From Elgaria multicarinata webbii (Eukaryota; Chordata; Lepidosauria; Squamata; Anguidae), in NCBI RefSeq assembly GCF_023053635.1, contig NC_086183.1, positions 32,035,501-32,099,500 on the forward strand: 64,000 bases of DNA, given 5' to 3'. The notes under the pieces were generated by a model. It worked only from the letters and a program-made list of their open reading frames with translations. It was not told where the DNA came from and did not search any database. Below are positions 22,671-35,900 of the stretch, in pieces. Numbering within the stretch: the stretch's first letter is position 1; each line of letters opens with the position of its first letter. The translations under genes and the position numbers were made by a program.

Positions 22671-22860
22671 GGCTACTAGCCCTGATGGCTATGTGCTCCC
22701 ACCAGTATCAGAGACAGTAAGCCTGTGTGCACCAGTTGCTGGGGAAGATGGGTGGGAGGATGCTGTTGCACCCGTGTGTCCTGCTTGTGGGTTCTTGGTC
22801 CACAACTAACTGGCCACTATGTAAACAGATGGACCCTTGGTCTGATCTTCTTATGTCCAA
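22671..22860 (+). mobile_element. L3/CR1-like LINE 3' fragment, copy 2
   Basis: AATGGCTACTAGCCCTGATG, GTAAGCCTGTGTGCACCAG and CAGATGGACCCTTGGTCTGA are the reverse complement of the shared blocks at 4960-5190. Confidence 0.7.
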
Positions 22861-23858
22861 CCCATCTGGAAGGATGGCATAGATTAACTAACAACCCAAC
22901 CCCTACGCATCTTGTCTGAGAAGTCCCACTGTGTTCGATGGGGCTCACCCCAAAGTAAACTTGCATAAACACCAGTCTCAACGAACTCCGGGTCTGCTTA
23001 TAATGGATTAATAATAAGACAGTCCCTGTCCTGAGTTTTACAACCTAGAAGGCACCACACAAAAGGAAAAGGGATGCGGAGGGAGGAGGAAAAAAAGGAG
23101 ACAAACTCAGGCACCAGGTCTTGGGTTCAAGGTTCTCATAGATGTTTTCTGCCAGGGAAAACCTGGGTAGGACTGAGCTCTAGAATTTGCATAAGGGAAG
23201 AAAGTGGGTTTTACTTGGTGCGCAAAAGCAGCCAAGTTCTTCCTTCCCTTTTTTTTTTAAATCTAGGATTCGCTTCTCCCAGCATTGCGTCAGTACCCTG
23301 GCCACGCCCCTATCTCCTGGCCGCGCCCCCATTCCAAATGGGCGTTCCCTCCCGCATAACGCCAATAACCGCTGCAGAGGATTGGATGTCCTCCACCGGC
23401 AGCCAAGACGTACGAGCCAATCACATCCCCGCCCGGCACAGCCCCGTCATAGCTCAACATGCCGTGACAAAGCAGCCAATCATCGCTCTCCGAGAACGGC
23501 CGTGACCAATTGCGCAACGCCCCTTTCATTGACGGCTTGATGCTAACCCCGCCTCCACCCTCCACGGGGACGCTCTAGCCCGCCCTCTCGAACGCGCCTC
23601 CGAGGGAGGGATTCCCTTCCCTCTCTATGGTGAGTCGCCTCTCCCGGGCCCCGCCCCGTCTCTGAGAGGCTTTAATGAGCCCCCCCCGCCTCTCCAGCGC
23701 ATCTCTGACGTCCGCGCTGGCTCCGCCCCCGCTCTTTTCCCGCTAGGTGGTGGTGGTTTGCGACGGCCGCGTTTGACGGCTGCTGGGATCCCCCCTGCGC
23801 TCCCCCCCACCTCCTCGTCGCTGGTTGTCAGGGCGGCGCGATTTACGGCCCGGCGGCG

Positions 23859-23988
23859 ATGGCGGAGGGAGAACGGGCGGAGAGCGGCGGCAATGGAGGG
23901 AACTCCGGGCGGCCGCCTCAGGAGGGCGAGCCGGCGGCCCTGGAGCGAGCCGAGGCCTTCAAGACCCAGGCCAATGACTACTTCAAAG
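23859..23988 (+). CDS. PPP5C: PPP5C exon 1 (coding part)
   Basis: Start codon in a good context (G at -3 and +4). [10 protein letters not shown] begins a Gly-rich, variable N-terminus. [15 protein letters not shown] is the first TPR helix. Donor is AAAG|GTAGCG, phase 1. Confidence 0.95.
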
Positions 23989-26900
23989 GTAGCGCCTGCC
24001 GGGGAGGGCACAGCGGCCAGCGGCGGGGGGGCGGGGCACGGCACGGCACGGCGCCCTGAGGGAGGGGCGGGGCGGGGCTTGCCTGAGGGGAGGAGCCAAT
24101 GGTGGGGGCGGGGCGGGGCTTGCCTGAGGGGAGGAGCCAATGGTGGGGGAGGGGAGGGGTTACCTGAGGGGAGGCGCCAATGGGGTCTCCTCAAGGGAGG
24201 GGGCTGCTTCGTGAGGGGAGGTGTGGGGCTGCCTTAGAGGGAGCCAATGGGGGGGGGGAGAGGGGGGCTCCTTGAAGGAGGAGGGGGGCAGCCATTGTGG
24301 GGAGAGGCTGCCCAGAGGGAGAGGAAGGGCCACCTGGAGGGGGGTCTTGAGGAGGGGGGAAACAGCCCATGAGGATGCCTGGGGGGGGAGGGAACCTGTG
24401 AGGCTCTTCATGGGGCAGCAGGTGAGCAAGAGGAGAGGAGGGGAGGGGGGCGTCTTTGAAGAGAACAGCCAGGTGTGTGTGGGGAGGGGGGGCGGAGGGG
24501 GTTCAGTCGGGGGGGGGGAGGGGGGTAAGTAAGTAAGAAACTTGTCAAAGCGGGAGATGTAACGAAGCACTGCTTGGCGCTCCAGCGCGAACACCTGCAG
24601 CGGGGGTCTGGGGTCTGATCATTTGGGGTTAGAGGTCACAGGAAAGAGCCAGTGGGGAGGGGTCTTCTTGGGGGTGTGTGGTAAATCCAAGGATAGGCAG
24701 GTGTGCCCCAGAGAGCTTCTTTGGAGGGTGCGGAGAGGTTTGTGTGACTTTCATAGTAGAGTTGCTGAGAAGAGGGGGCTGAGGGAAAGGGAGGTTAGTT
24801 GATGGGAGCGTGGTGGTCTTGGAGGGGACGTGTGAGGGGTGGGACGCCCCTCACAGGGGCAGGAGAAGGCCAGGGGCACTGGGCAGCCGGACCGCTGCCC
24901 CTCTTTTGAGAGAGCATGATGTGATCAAAGGTCTTTTTGCGACACGGGTCTTGCGTGAGCGATGCTCAAGCCCTCGGTATGGCTGACCGGCTGATAAAAA
25001 AACAGTCCCTGGCCCGGGTCACTTCCTTTCCCCGTTATACGAAGTCTGTTAATTACGTCCAGTGCCTTCCATCTTGTGACATGTGCCCAGTGAGCCTGCA
25101 GCGCTTGTGCAACAAATTGGCCTAACACCCTCTAGAATGATCTCTTGGGGGTGGGGTGGGGGGAAGCATTGTGATCCGTTCAACGGGATCATAATCTCTG
25201 GAGGTGGCGGCGGCGGCAGCAGAACCGCTGCTGTAGGCAGCAGATTTGAAGAGCTTCGAGGCTGTTCCTGAAGAGCAGGTTAGATCCACTGCAGCTCTTG
25301 GAAGATGGCTTTGCTGATAAAGATTCACGTCCAGTTGCTTTTTTGAGGGAGAAGTAAATCCATTTAGATGCACGCTTACACGGACCACGAGTTTGCCATT
25401 TCTAAGATGAGTTAGGAAAGACTAGCTCCCTTGGGTACTTAACCTTACGATAAGTCTGTAATTAAATAGCTCTGGCCTCTTGGACTCGGCGTTTGTTAGC
25501 ATCTTTGCCAACTTCCAGAATGTGACTCCTTTAATCCTTGGTGATGTTGACGCATGCCCTGAAGCGAGAAGTTTTTATAGGCTCTTAAGTGATGTTTAAT
25601 TTTGGCTTTTTTAGATGCTTGTAAGTGAGAAACAGGGTTCTATATACAAAAAAAGTACACATTTCTGTTTGTTTTCAGTTATCATTACTTCATTTTCTAA
25701 TTTGTCGTATAATCTCTGGTAACTCACCCCAGGTTCACATGAATAGTTATTTCAGTTTAAAGCGCATATTGCTTCTGTCTTCACTGACAGTGCATGTATT
25801 AACTTATATTTGAGAATTGGGGGTGCAGGGTGCAATTTGATTGTGCGATCAGCCTAGCTTTATCACCTCCTTGGTTCCACTTGCTTAAAATCTTGAACAC
25901 ATATTATAATCCCCACTTCATTTACAAATGTCCATGAAACCCACCCATTTTGCCACATTTCTGTCATTTTGATTGTGGGTACAGAAAGGTGGTTAATTGC
26001 ACCTTTCCTGTCCCAAACCTTTTTGGCACCAGGGACTGGTTTCGTGGAAGACAATTTTTCCACGGACAGGGGGGGGGGAGGGTTGAGGGGATGGTTTTGG
26101 GAAGCCCCCCCCCACACACACACTCCAGCATCCTGGCTTTGCTTTGGCTGGGTGGGCACCCAGCTGAAGTGAAGCTAGGACGCTGGGGCGGGCAGGCGGC
26201 TTCGGAATGGTGTGCCCGGAAGTCACTCTCCCAGAGCAGCTTCTGGCTGGGTGCACCGTTCCGAAGCTGGGCGCCCCCCCCCCCCCCCGCATCCTGGCTT
26301 TGCTTCGGCTGGGCAGGCGAGATGGCGCTCCGTGCCCAGGTACGCTAGGGTGGGAGTGGGGTGTGTGTGAAAGCAGCTCACCAGGACCCCTGCATTAAGG
26401 GATAACTAAAGTCTGATCAGGCCATGGCCACACAGGCTTGGTTACATCCTGTTTGGACTACTGTAATGCGCTCTACGTGGAGCTGTCCTTGAAAACTGTT
26501 CAGAAACTTCAACTGGTCCAGAGTGCTGCAGCCAAACTGTTGACCCCGGCTAATTAGAGCCCTTTTTAGAACAGCTTCACTGGCTGCTGTTGGTCTGTTT
26601 CCAGGCGGAATTGAAAGAGCTGACCATAACCTATAAAGCTCCGCACGTCTTGGGACCAGGCTGCCTGAAAGAACGCCTTCTCCCATATGAGTCTGCCCAA
26701 CTCTTAAGGTCTTTGGAACGGCCCTTCTTTTGAGATCACTGCCTTTGGTGGGGGGGGGGGAGGTGATGGTGACCGGAGACAGGGCCTTTTCAGTGGCTGC
26801 TCCCAGGCTGCAAAGCTCCCTCCCAGGGGGTGGCTAGGTTTGTCCCTCTCTGCTGTCTTTCCGCTGTCAGGCAAAGAGCGCTTTATTTAAGAAGGGTCTG

Positions 26901-29900
26901 GTGGATTGGGTGCTGTTTTATTCTATCATTGCTTTGTTTTTATTGTGTTTTTAATGCATTGTTTTAATCAATTTTAATTGTTTCTTTGAACCCCCTTGAG
27001 TGCCATTCTTTTGGCAGAAAGGCGGGGTACGAATAAATAATCCACATATTGTGATTTTGAATACACCCTTAGAGCAAGGTTAGGTAGAATTTGAGTACAT
27101 ACTACTCTTTAAAGCAGCCTTCCTCAACCTGGGGCGCTCCAGATGTGTTGGACTACAGCACCCATCTTCCCCAGCCAGCATGGAGAGCACCAGGTTGGGG
27201 AAGGCTGACCTACTGAATTGTTTGTCCATGTGAAAATGTCCCATTATTATAATAATAATTATTATTAATAATAATTTATATAGCACCAACAATGTACTTG
27301 GTGCTGTACAGTATGTCCAAATAAAACAGCAACAATATCCTTTGCAGAGGCTTGCCACCTAAAATCACATTAAAACATATGAGGGGGAGAGGTTACACAA
27401 AGACAGAATAAGGGAAAGATCGAAGCATTGTGAACATTAAATCAGGCTAGTGTTCCAAAAGCTATGGAAAAGAGAGGAGTTTTCAAACGCTTTTTAAAAT
27501 CTAGGCTAGAACTCGTAGTTCATAGATGGGAGAGTATCTGGGAGAGTATCTTTTCCCTTCCCTGATCTCATTGACCTCCGAGACCTGTCTGACAGCATGT
27601 GTGCTCAGAAGTAAGTCCCATTGAGTTCAGGGGGACTTACTCTAAGGTAAGTCTGGACATGGGGTAATAGTCCCCTTCCCTCCCTGGTCTATCAGGACTC
27701 GGTTGAGGAAGAAAGAGGAGAAGGTTGTGGAGGGCTCGTCTGAAGGCCTCGTCTGACTCTCTTTGGAAATGCAAGGAGCTGCTTGAACTAAGGCAGGGCC
27801 AGGCTGCGTCTGGCTCCAGCTCCCATCATCACTCCCCATTGGTGATGCTGCCTAGGGCTGATGGGAATTGGGAGCCAAAATGTTGCTGGGCCGCGAGTTG
27901 CCCATCGAGCCACCTCCTGAATCATCATCTGGGTTGTGCGAAGGCAGGTTGTGCGTAGACAGAGCTTAATGTCACTTGCTGACGAAGAACAGAGCTGGAG
28001 AGCAGACACCTCTTTAAGTAAGAACGTGTACCTTTGTACTTCTTTGTTAGGTGAACAGTTCCAGCGTAGCCCTCCCTCTGCCGATCCTGTAGGAGCATTT
28101 CTTCCTCTTGACAAAGCAGAGGAGAGGAGAACTCTGGGATATCCTGACCTGATTTCTCTGCAGTCCTTGATCTCTCCATGTGAAAGCCACTCCCGGGTGT
28201 AAATGTCACAGAACAGCCACCACGGAGCAGCATTGCAGGCCTTACCTTTGCTTGTGCGGACACAGCCTTCATTTATTTGCCGCTTTGGGTCGCTTATAGC
28301 TACTGCGTTGGCTCTCTGCTAACAGCTCCTTTTATGGCTTTCCTCTCTCCCTCTCTTCCCAGCAAAGGACTACGAGAATGCCGTGACGTTTTACAGCCAG
28401 GCCATTGAACTGAACCCCAGCAATGCCATCTATTATGGCAACCGGAGCCTGGCCTACCTGCGGACAGAATGCTATGGCTATGCCCTGGCTGACGCCACCA
28501 AGTCCATCGAGTTGGACAAGAAGTACATCAAAGGCTATTACAGGCGGGCCACCAGCAACATGGCCCTGGGCAAGTTCAAGGCAGCCTTGCGGGACTACGA
28601 GACGGTAAGTGAGGAGGAGGAGGAGGAGGAGGAGGAGGAGGGAGAAGGGAGGAGGAGGAGGAGGAGGAGGAGGAGGAGGAGGGAGAAGGGAGGAGGAGGA
28701 GGAGGAGGAGGAGGAGGAGGAGGAGGAGGAGGAGGCACGTGCGGCTTTCCTCATTCTTCTTAAGCATCTTGGATTGCCATAACCCGGGGGAAGTGGGTTG
28801 GTTTGAGCTTTGAATAATATGTTAGGGGTCCTCAGATTTCGGCTTAGGTTTGCTAGACTGCAACTCCCAGCATTCCTGAATCTTGGCCATGCTAACTGGG
28901 GCTAATGAGAGTTGAAATCTGAAAGATCTGGAGGGCACCACACTGGGGAAAGCTGTTCTAGGGTGTGGAGAAAGTAAGGAATAGCAGGAGTCTCCTGAGC
29001 AGCGCGAGAGATTCCTGATTTTTTAAAATTATTATTATTATTTATTTATTTATTTATGTAGCACCATCAATGTACATGGTGCTGTACAGAGTAAAACAAT
29101 AAATAGCAAGACCCTGCCGCATAGGCTTACATTCTAATAAAACCATAATAAAACAATAAGGAGGGGAAGAGAATGCACCAAACAGGCAGTATAAAAGTCA
29201 GAACAATTCAAGTTTTAAAAGCTTTAGGAAAAAGAAAAGTTTTTAGCTGAGCTTTAAAAGCTGCGATTGAACTTGTAGTTCTCAAATGTTCTGGAAGAGC
29301 GTTCCAGGCGTAAGGGGCAGCAGAAGAAAATGGACAAAGCTGAGCAAGGGAAGGAGAGACCCTTGGGCAGGTGAGAAACATGACATCAGAGGAGCGAAGA
29401 GCACGAGCAGGGCAATAGTCTGAGATGAGAGAGGAAAGATAGGAAGGAGCTAGACAGTGAAAAGCTTTGTAGGTCAACAGGAGAAGTTTATATTGGATTC
29501 TGAAGTGAATTGGAAGCCAATGAAGAGATTTCAGAAGTGGAGTGACATGGTCAGAGCGGCGAGCCAAGAAGATGATCTTAGCAGCAGAGTGGTGAACAGA
29601 AACCAATGGACTGATGTGAGAAGAAGGAAGGCCAGTGAGAAGAAGGTTGCAGTAGTCCAACCGAGAAATAACCAATGCATGAACAAGAGTCTTGGCAGAA
29701 GAGACAGACAAAAATGATCGAATCCTGGCAATATTATACAGGAAGAAACAACAGGATGATACCACTGGATCAAGTTCATCAATTATGTTTAATTGAGTAA
29801 ACTAAAAAAATGTAATTGGATTTTGAATATTCCATTCATTGTTACTGTTTTGAATTTTATTGTTATTATCTTCCTTAGTGGGTCGTTGAAAACCACTAGT

Positions 29901-32900
29901 CTGAATAATGATTTTTATAGGGTAGGGTAGGGTAGGGTAGGGGGGCACTGGGCGTGAGTTTGTGGAACCAAGGGGTTCTCCAAACTCCAGTGTAAAGTGA
30001 GAGAAGACCCCTATCCCCTTTGTGTCTCCAGGTCCTCTTCAATTCACTAAGAACTTGGACTACAACTCCCAGTATTCCATACAAAATCAGATAAACGTAC
30101 AAAAATGGAAAAGAAAAATACCACACCCCTAAGTAAACGCAGACTGCAGTGTTTGAAAGCTTCACAGCTCTTGGCTGTGAGTTGTATCCTCAATTGACTG
30201 ACATGAGCCTATCCTAGCTATTGGCTCAGGCGCTGAGGTGTTACAGAATGTTTATGAACATTCGAATTGCTCAGAAGTTTTTTAAAAAATGGCAGCACAC
30301 AACGTCTAGACACAGATGGGGCTCTGAGGGAATAGACACCACAACTAGAGTGCTAGGTAACTCCATATGAGTGTGAACGGTGTGTGTTAGTCATGAATGT
30401 GCCTGGGAATGATATGCGTTCCCAGGCAAGAAGGCGAAAGGGACGTAGAGATGGTATTACATGCAAATGGGCAACCACGGTTTTACGAGGGTCTCTACGT
30501 GTAAATATAACTAGCTCCTCTTCCCCCCCCCCCTTCGGCCAGGTTGTCAAGGTGAAACCAAACGATAAGGACGCCAAGATGAAGTACCAGGAGTGCAACA
30601 AGATCGTGAAGCGGAAGGCGTTTGAGCGAGCCATTGCCAGCGATGAGCACAAGCGGTCTGTGGTGGACTCCCTGGACATAGAGAGCATGAGTGAGTTGTG
30701 GCGGTGGGAGGGGGAACTGTTCAAGGGAGCATTGAAGGGGCCTTTTGGCTGAGATCAAGGGAATCAGTGACCTAGGGAGGTTGTGGGCTCTCCCACACTA
30801 GAGGCCTTCAAGAGGCAGCTGGACAACCATCTGTCAGGGATGCTTTCGGGTGGATTCTTGCACTTAGCAGGGGGTTGAACTCGATGGCCTTGTAGGCCCC
30901 TTCCAACTCTGCTATTCTGTGATTCTGTGATTCTGTGATTCTATAAGTGTAATGTAGTGAAGGCAAGGTGGCAGCTTTGGAGCGATTGGAGGCAGCGTGC
31001 CCCAAGGCGACTGAGACCTTGAGGGAGCTGCATGTCTCCTCTCTTGGCCTAAGTATGAGGGCTTCAGAGGGACTTCATCAGCACCCCCAGTGCTAACACT
31101 GCCGGCATTCACAATTCTGATGGGCATTTTGGGCCTGCTCAGTGAGGAGACCGAATCCCCATGGCAACATTCAAGGGCAAGGGAAGAGAGTTGCTGGGGG
31201 CAGGAACAAGCCCTTCTGTGCTCTTGCCCTTGGATGTGGCTGGCGCCCAGGGCTCAGTTTACCCAGCATCCCTTGCTCACTCATGACAGTGTTGCCTCCC
31301 GCACTTCCTGCTAGTCTCCAGCTTTTGCTCAGGCCTGTCGCATCTGTGCTAGCAGTAGATACCTTTGCAGTTGGATTCGTGAACAGCGGCTCTCAAACGT
31401 TCTATGCTCAGAGTGTCCTTTCAACGTTGACCTGCCCTTGAAGAATCCCTTCGTATCTGTCATGGAACTCCCGCTTATTGCAAAGGATTCTGGGGCATGT
31501 TCCAAAGTCTGCCTTGGTCTGCTGGAACTCTCTCTAGCTCAGTGTGCTCTAGAAAACACCTGATCTCTCCCCCACTTCCCCCCGGGCTCACATTGTAAGA
31601 AAATAGGCAAGTTTCTTTACCGCTGTTGATCTTCACGCTGGAAAATCCAGGGTTCTCCAGGACACTGTCTGAATGCAGAACTAACGCCCTGTAAACAAGG
31701 AACACTCTCCAGAGGTACAGAGGCTTGAAATGAAGGCCACCAAGGATGATATCACTTGTTATATCGGCAATGGGTCGGTCTCCTGCTCTTATAGGATTTT
31801 AACCTCCCTGGGTGAAGGCTGCTGCTCGTAGCCCCCTAATGCTTGGTAGTTTTGCGCCCTTTCCGACTTGCTCAGAGACCTGCCGAGAGTCCGGGCTGGA
31901 AACAGCTGCTTGTGAGAAGGGCCAGGTCTCCTGCCTCTCATGGCATCCCTCCTTTCCAAGGGAGCCCTGCCGTCCTCATGCCGGTGACTAATGCCATTTC
32001 GCACGGGTGGCTGCGCCAGGGTTTCCTGCCAGGGCCCAAAATAGATCAAAATCTCGGATCATAAATAGATCTCAGCGCGGAGAGGCTTAATCAGTGAAAA
32101 TAAATAGATTGCGCTTCGCAGTGGGCCAGCTGCTGGCACGAGCAAGGCTCCCTTAATCCCTGTGTCTGGACTGAGCGATGACACGGTTGCATCCCGGAGG
32201 CCCACGGATGCTGACTTTTTAAGATCTCTCCAAACGGCATCCCCACTTCTCTGTGTTCAAAGACAGCTGGAGAAGAAGAGGCAGGGAAGGGAATCGCTGT
32301 GCCCCGAGGTTGGCAGTTCAGGCTAGTTACAGGAAGGGTGCCCGAGCAAGGCACCTAAACTTTGTGGGAGCAGCGCGGTCCTGGCGTACATCTGCATAGC
32401 CCCCATCCCACCCCCCCCGGGTGATGTGTTTCCCTCTCCCCCAGAAAATGTTTGTGCAGGGAATGAAACAACAGAATGAAATTTAATAGGAATAAATGCC
32501 AAGTTCTACATTTAGGAAATAGAAACCAAATGCACAGTTACAAGATGGGGGACACTTGGCTCAGCAATACTACAAAAGAGAAGGATCTTGGAATTGTTGT
32601 AGATCGCAAGCTGAATATGAGCCAACAGTGAGATGTGGCTGCAAGAAAGGCAAATGCTCTTTTGGGCTGCGTTAATAGAAGTGTAGCTTCCAAATTACGT
32701 GAGGTCCTGGTTCCTCTCTATTCGGCCCTGGTTAAGCCTCATCTAGAGTATTGCGTCCAGTTCTGGGCTCCACAATTCAAGAAGGACGCAGACAAGCTGG
32801 AGCGTGTTCAGAGGAGGGCAGCCAGGATGATCAGGGGTCTGGAAACAAAGCCCTATGAAGTGAGACTGAAAGAACTGGGCATGTTTAGCCTGGAGAAGAG

Positions 32901-35900
32901 AAGATTGAGGGGAGACATGAGAGCATTCTTCAAATACTTAAAAGGCTGTCACACAGAGGAGGGCCAGGATCTCTTCTCGATCCTCCCAGAGTGCAGGACA
33001 CGGAATAATGGACTCAAGTTAAAGGAAGCCAGATTCCAGCTGGACATCAGGAAAAACTTCCTGACTGTTAGAGCAGTACCACAATGGAATCAGTTACCTA
33101 GGGAGGTGGTGGGCTCTCCCACCCTAGAGGCCTTCAAGAGGCAGCTGTACATCCATCTGTCAGGGATGCTTTAGGGTGGATTCCTGCATTGAGCAGGGGC
33201 TTGGACTCGATGGCCTTGTAGGCCCCTTCCAACTCTGCTATTCTATGATTCTATGATTCTAGGTGACCTTCCCCACAGTCTGGAAAACTGGTAAGGGTCA
33301 GTTGCGGGGAACTTCAGTCTCTGTCCAAGGGCACTGTGGGATCCTTGACCCGTTCATCAGGGATACCCCAATGAGCAGATCACTAAGAATGGGCAACCTT
33401 CCCTGGAAGACAGGAGGTCCACCTCTGCCTGTCTTCTCCTGCAGGGGGAATGTTGGGGGTGCCCTCGGGCGCGCTCTCAAGCCACACAAGCTGAAAGGCC
33501 CCAGCAGGACTGGCCCATGTGTCCCCTGAGCTCGTGCCCCAGAACGTGGAACATCCCTTCAGCAGATGAGGGGATGTGGAACAGAAGGTCTAAAAGCTCT
33601 CAAAGCTGTTGGTCCACTGGAAAGAGACCCTTGCGCTGGAACAAGAGAGAAAAGCGGTCTCTAAAGAAACCAGGTAGCAGGCCTGGTTTCCTTTCCGCCC
33701 TGATGTCATTGAAAGGAAGGCGTTGAGGTGCCCGGATCCCTTTGATGGGTGGCCATTTGGGAAATGTGAAGGCAAGGACAGGCGAAGGAAGCATTCCGCG
33801 GGGGCTTCCCTGTGAGGCCTGGCGGCAGGTCGCCAGTTCGTCTGTCAAAGGCCAAACCTGCGGGCAAAGCTAGGCCCGATTTGCCTCTTGCCTCCTTTGC
33901 TCACCTCAACTTTTCTGCTCCTTCTGCTCTCCCCAGCCATTGAGGACGAGTACAGCGGCCCGAAGCTGGACAACGGGAAAGTGACGCCTGAGTTCATGAA
34001 GGAGTTAATGCAGTGGTACAAGGATCAAAAGAAACTCCACAGGAAATGTGCCTATCAGGTAACCGTCCTCCTGTGTTCCTTGAGGGCTGTTTGCAGGAAC
34101 ACAGGGAGCTGCCCTTATACCACGTCGGACCCCTGGGTCCATCGAGCCCAGTGTTGTCGACGCTGACCGGCAGCCGTAGCTGTCCAGGGTTTCAGGCAGG
34201 ATTCTTCCCTGGCCCTTCCTGGAGAAGCCGGGAATCGAACCTGGGGGCTCTGCCACGGAGCCATGGCCCTTCCCCCTCCTTGCTAGGGCTGCAGGAGCAC
34301 TTGATTCAAAGGGAGGATGCAGGGTCGGTGACACCTATTCGTAGGTGGGTCTGGTGGCACAAGCAAGGAGGGGACCGTGAACCTCCCTCAGGTTGAGATG
34401 ATGATGATTTCTTACCCGCCTCTCCACTTGGATTGAGGCGGGGAACAACTGTGAATATAAAACACATTAAAAACTGATTAAAAACATAGCATACATAATT
34501 AGAACACCCTTAAAACATCTTAAAAGGCTGAAGAGGCCATGAAGACTAGGGTCTTGCTTCTTAGCATGTAGCTGCACTGGCTTTTTAGCCTTTAGGTACC
34601 GCAATTCGTACATTTTCCTCTTCTTCTTTGGTCCTTCCAAAGGAGTAGCTGTGCTAGTCTGCTGCACCAAAAGCAATGAAGAGTCTTGTGGTGCCTTGAA
34701 GCCTAATCATAAATTTATTATGGCATGAGCACCGGTAGACTAAAGTCTGCTCCATCAGGTGTTAGTTTGCAAGGTGTGCAGGACTTCTTTTCTGTTTTTT
34801 GCTTTAAGAAAAATTGGCCGGTCATGAAGACTTCAGTTTACAATATGGTAATCATATCACAATAATAATGAAATATTATTCCATTTAATTTAATCTTTGT
34901 AACGCTTTCCACAATGGAAGCTGATCTAAGCCATACCTATTATAGTGTGTATTGACGGCCCACCCCACCCACACTGTGACACACTTCTCATCTTTCTACC
35001 CACCCAACCCCGCCTACTCTCTCACTGACTTCTTTTTCCCCCCTCTTGCAGATCTTGGTGCAAGCGAAAGAGGTGCTATCAAAACTCCCCACCCTCGTAG
35101 AAACCACGTTAAAAGAGGTGAGTTTGTCTCTTTGCGCCTGACGTTTCCAAATGGGGAAAATCCAGAGACCTTTTATTAGTATGAAAATGACAAAAGCCCC
35201 AACTCAGACTCTCCCGGTGTCCACCTGAACCAAAAAGTAAATCCCACCCATGCATTGCTAACTGGATCCTGCTAGGTGGAGTTGACTTCAGCTCAATTCA
35301 GACAACGTGTTAGTCAACGCAGTGGGGAAACTCCACTCAACGGTTGAGTTTTTAAGAGGTACTCCCCACGCAACGTATTCTATCTCCACCATTGTGGGAC
35401 TGTGGGCTGTCGTGGAGTTGAGTAAAATCCATCTCGGTGTCAGATTGACAGTTCCTCCCCCCTCTCTCCTCCCCCAGTCCTCCTGATGGTGTCCCATCAG
35501 CCATTGCTGCAAAACCAACAACAATCCCAGTGGCTCTTCCTAGAGCGGCACTCGCTCCTTTCGCTGCTCTTTCCAGGGAACTCTATAGCCAGTGGGAAAA
35601 GTCAACGCAATGGAAAACTCCACAGAGCCCACCACACAACACAACAGTTGTGCAGGAACCCTCCTCTGCGCATTGTGGATATTTCACGTGGAATGTTTCC
35701 CCCCAAAATAACCTTGACCGTTGCATGGAGTTTTCCTGCCAGGCAACATATTTCTCAACAGTGGTGTAAAAACTCCACTGTGGAGTTCTAAAACCACTGT
35801 TGAGAAACGTGTCATCTGAATGGCGCCTTCGCCTAGGCCTGCAGCCCGTTCCCTGAGTCCTTGTGGATTCTGTGGTCTGCTTGTCCCTTAAAGCAGGGAT

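Larger units (their letters stand above)
23340..24260 (+). promoter_or_regulatory. PPP5C: PPP5C CpG-island promoter, 5'UTR and GC-rich start of intron 1
   Basis: A CpG-rich block surrounds the PPP5C start codon. Upstream are five CCAAT boxes: 23362, 23381 (reverse), 23417, 23476 and 23506. GC-rich Sp1-like boxes follow. No TATA box is evident, as expected of a housekeeping CpG-island promoter. The transcription start is not fixed by the sequence but should lie between about 23520 and 23858. Confidence 0.75.

Noticed and set aside
23625-24594. Long frames on both strands around PPP5C exon 1
   Set aside because: CpG-island and tandem-repeat translation. Only MAEGER...NDYFK fits PPP5C and ends at a proper donor.
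29208-29765. 185-codon minus-strand frame as a host gene
   Set aside because: It matches an L2-clade reverse transcriptase C-terminus with the family tail attached.
29918-29946. Interstitial telomere repeat
   Set aside because: The unit is TAGGG, not the vertebrate TTAGGG, and only a few units are present.
34215-34270. tRNA gene on the minus strand
   Set aside because: Box B is good, but the sequence continues into the SINE body shared with 3598 and 39547.
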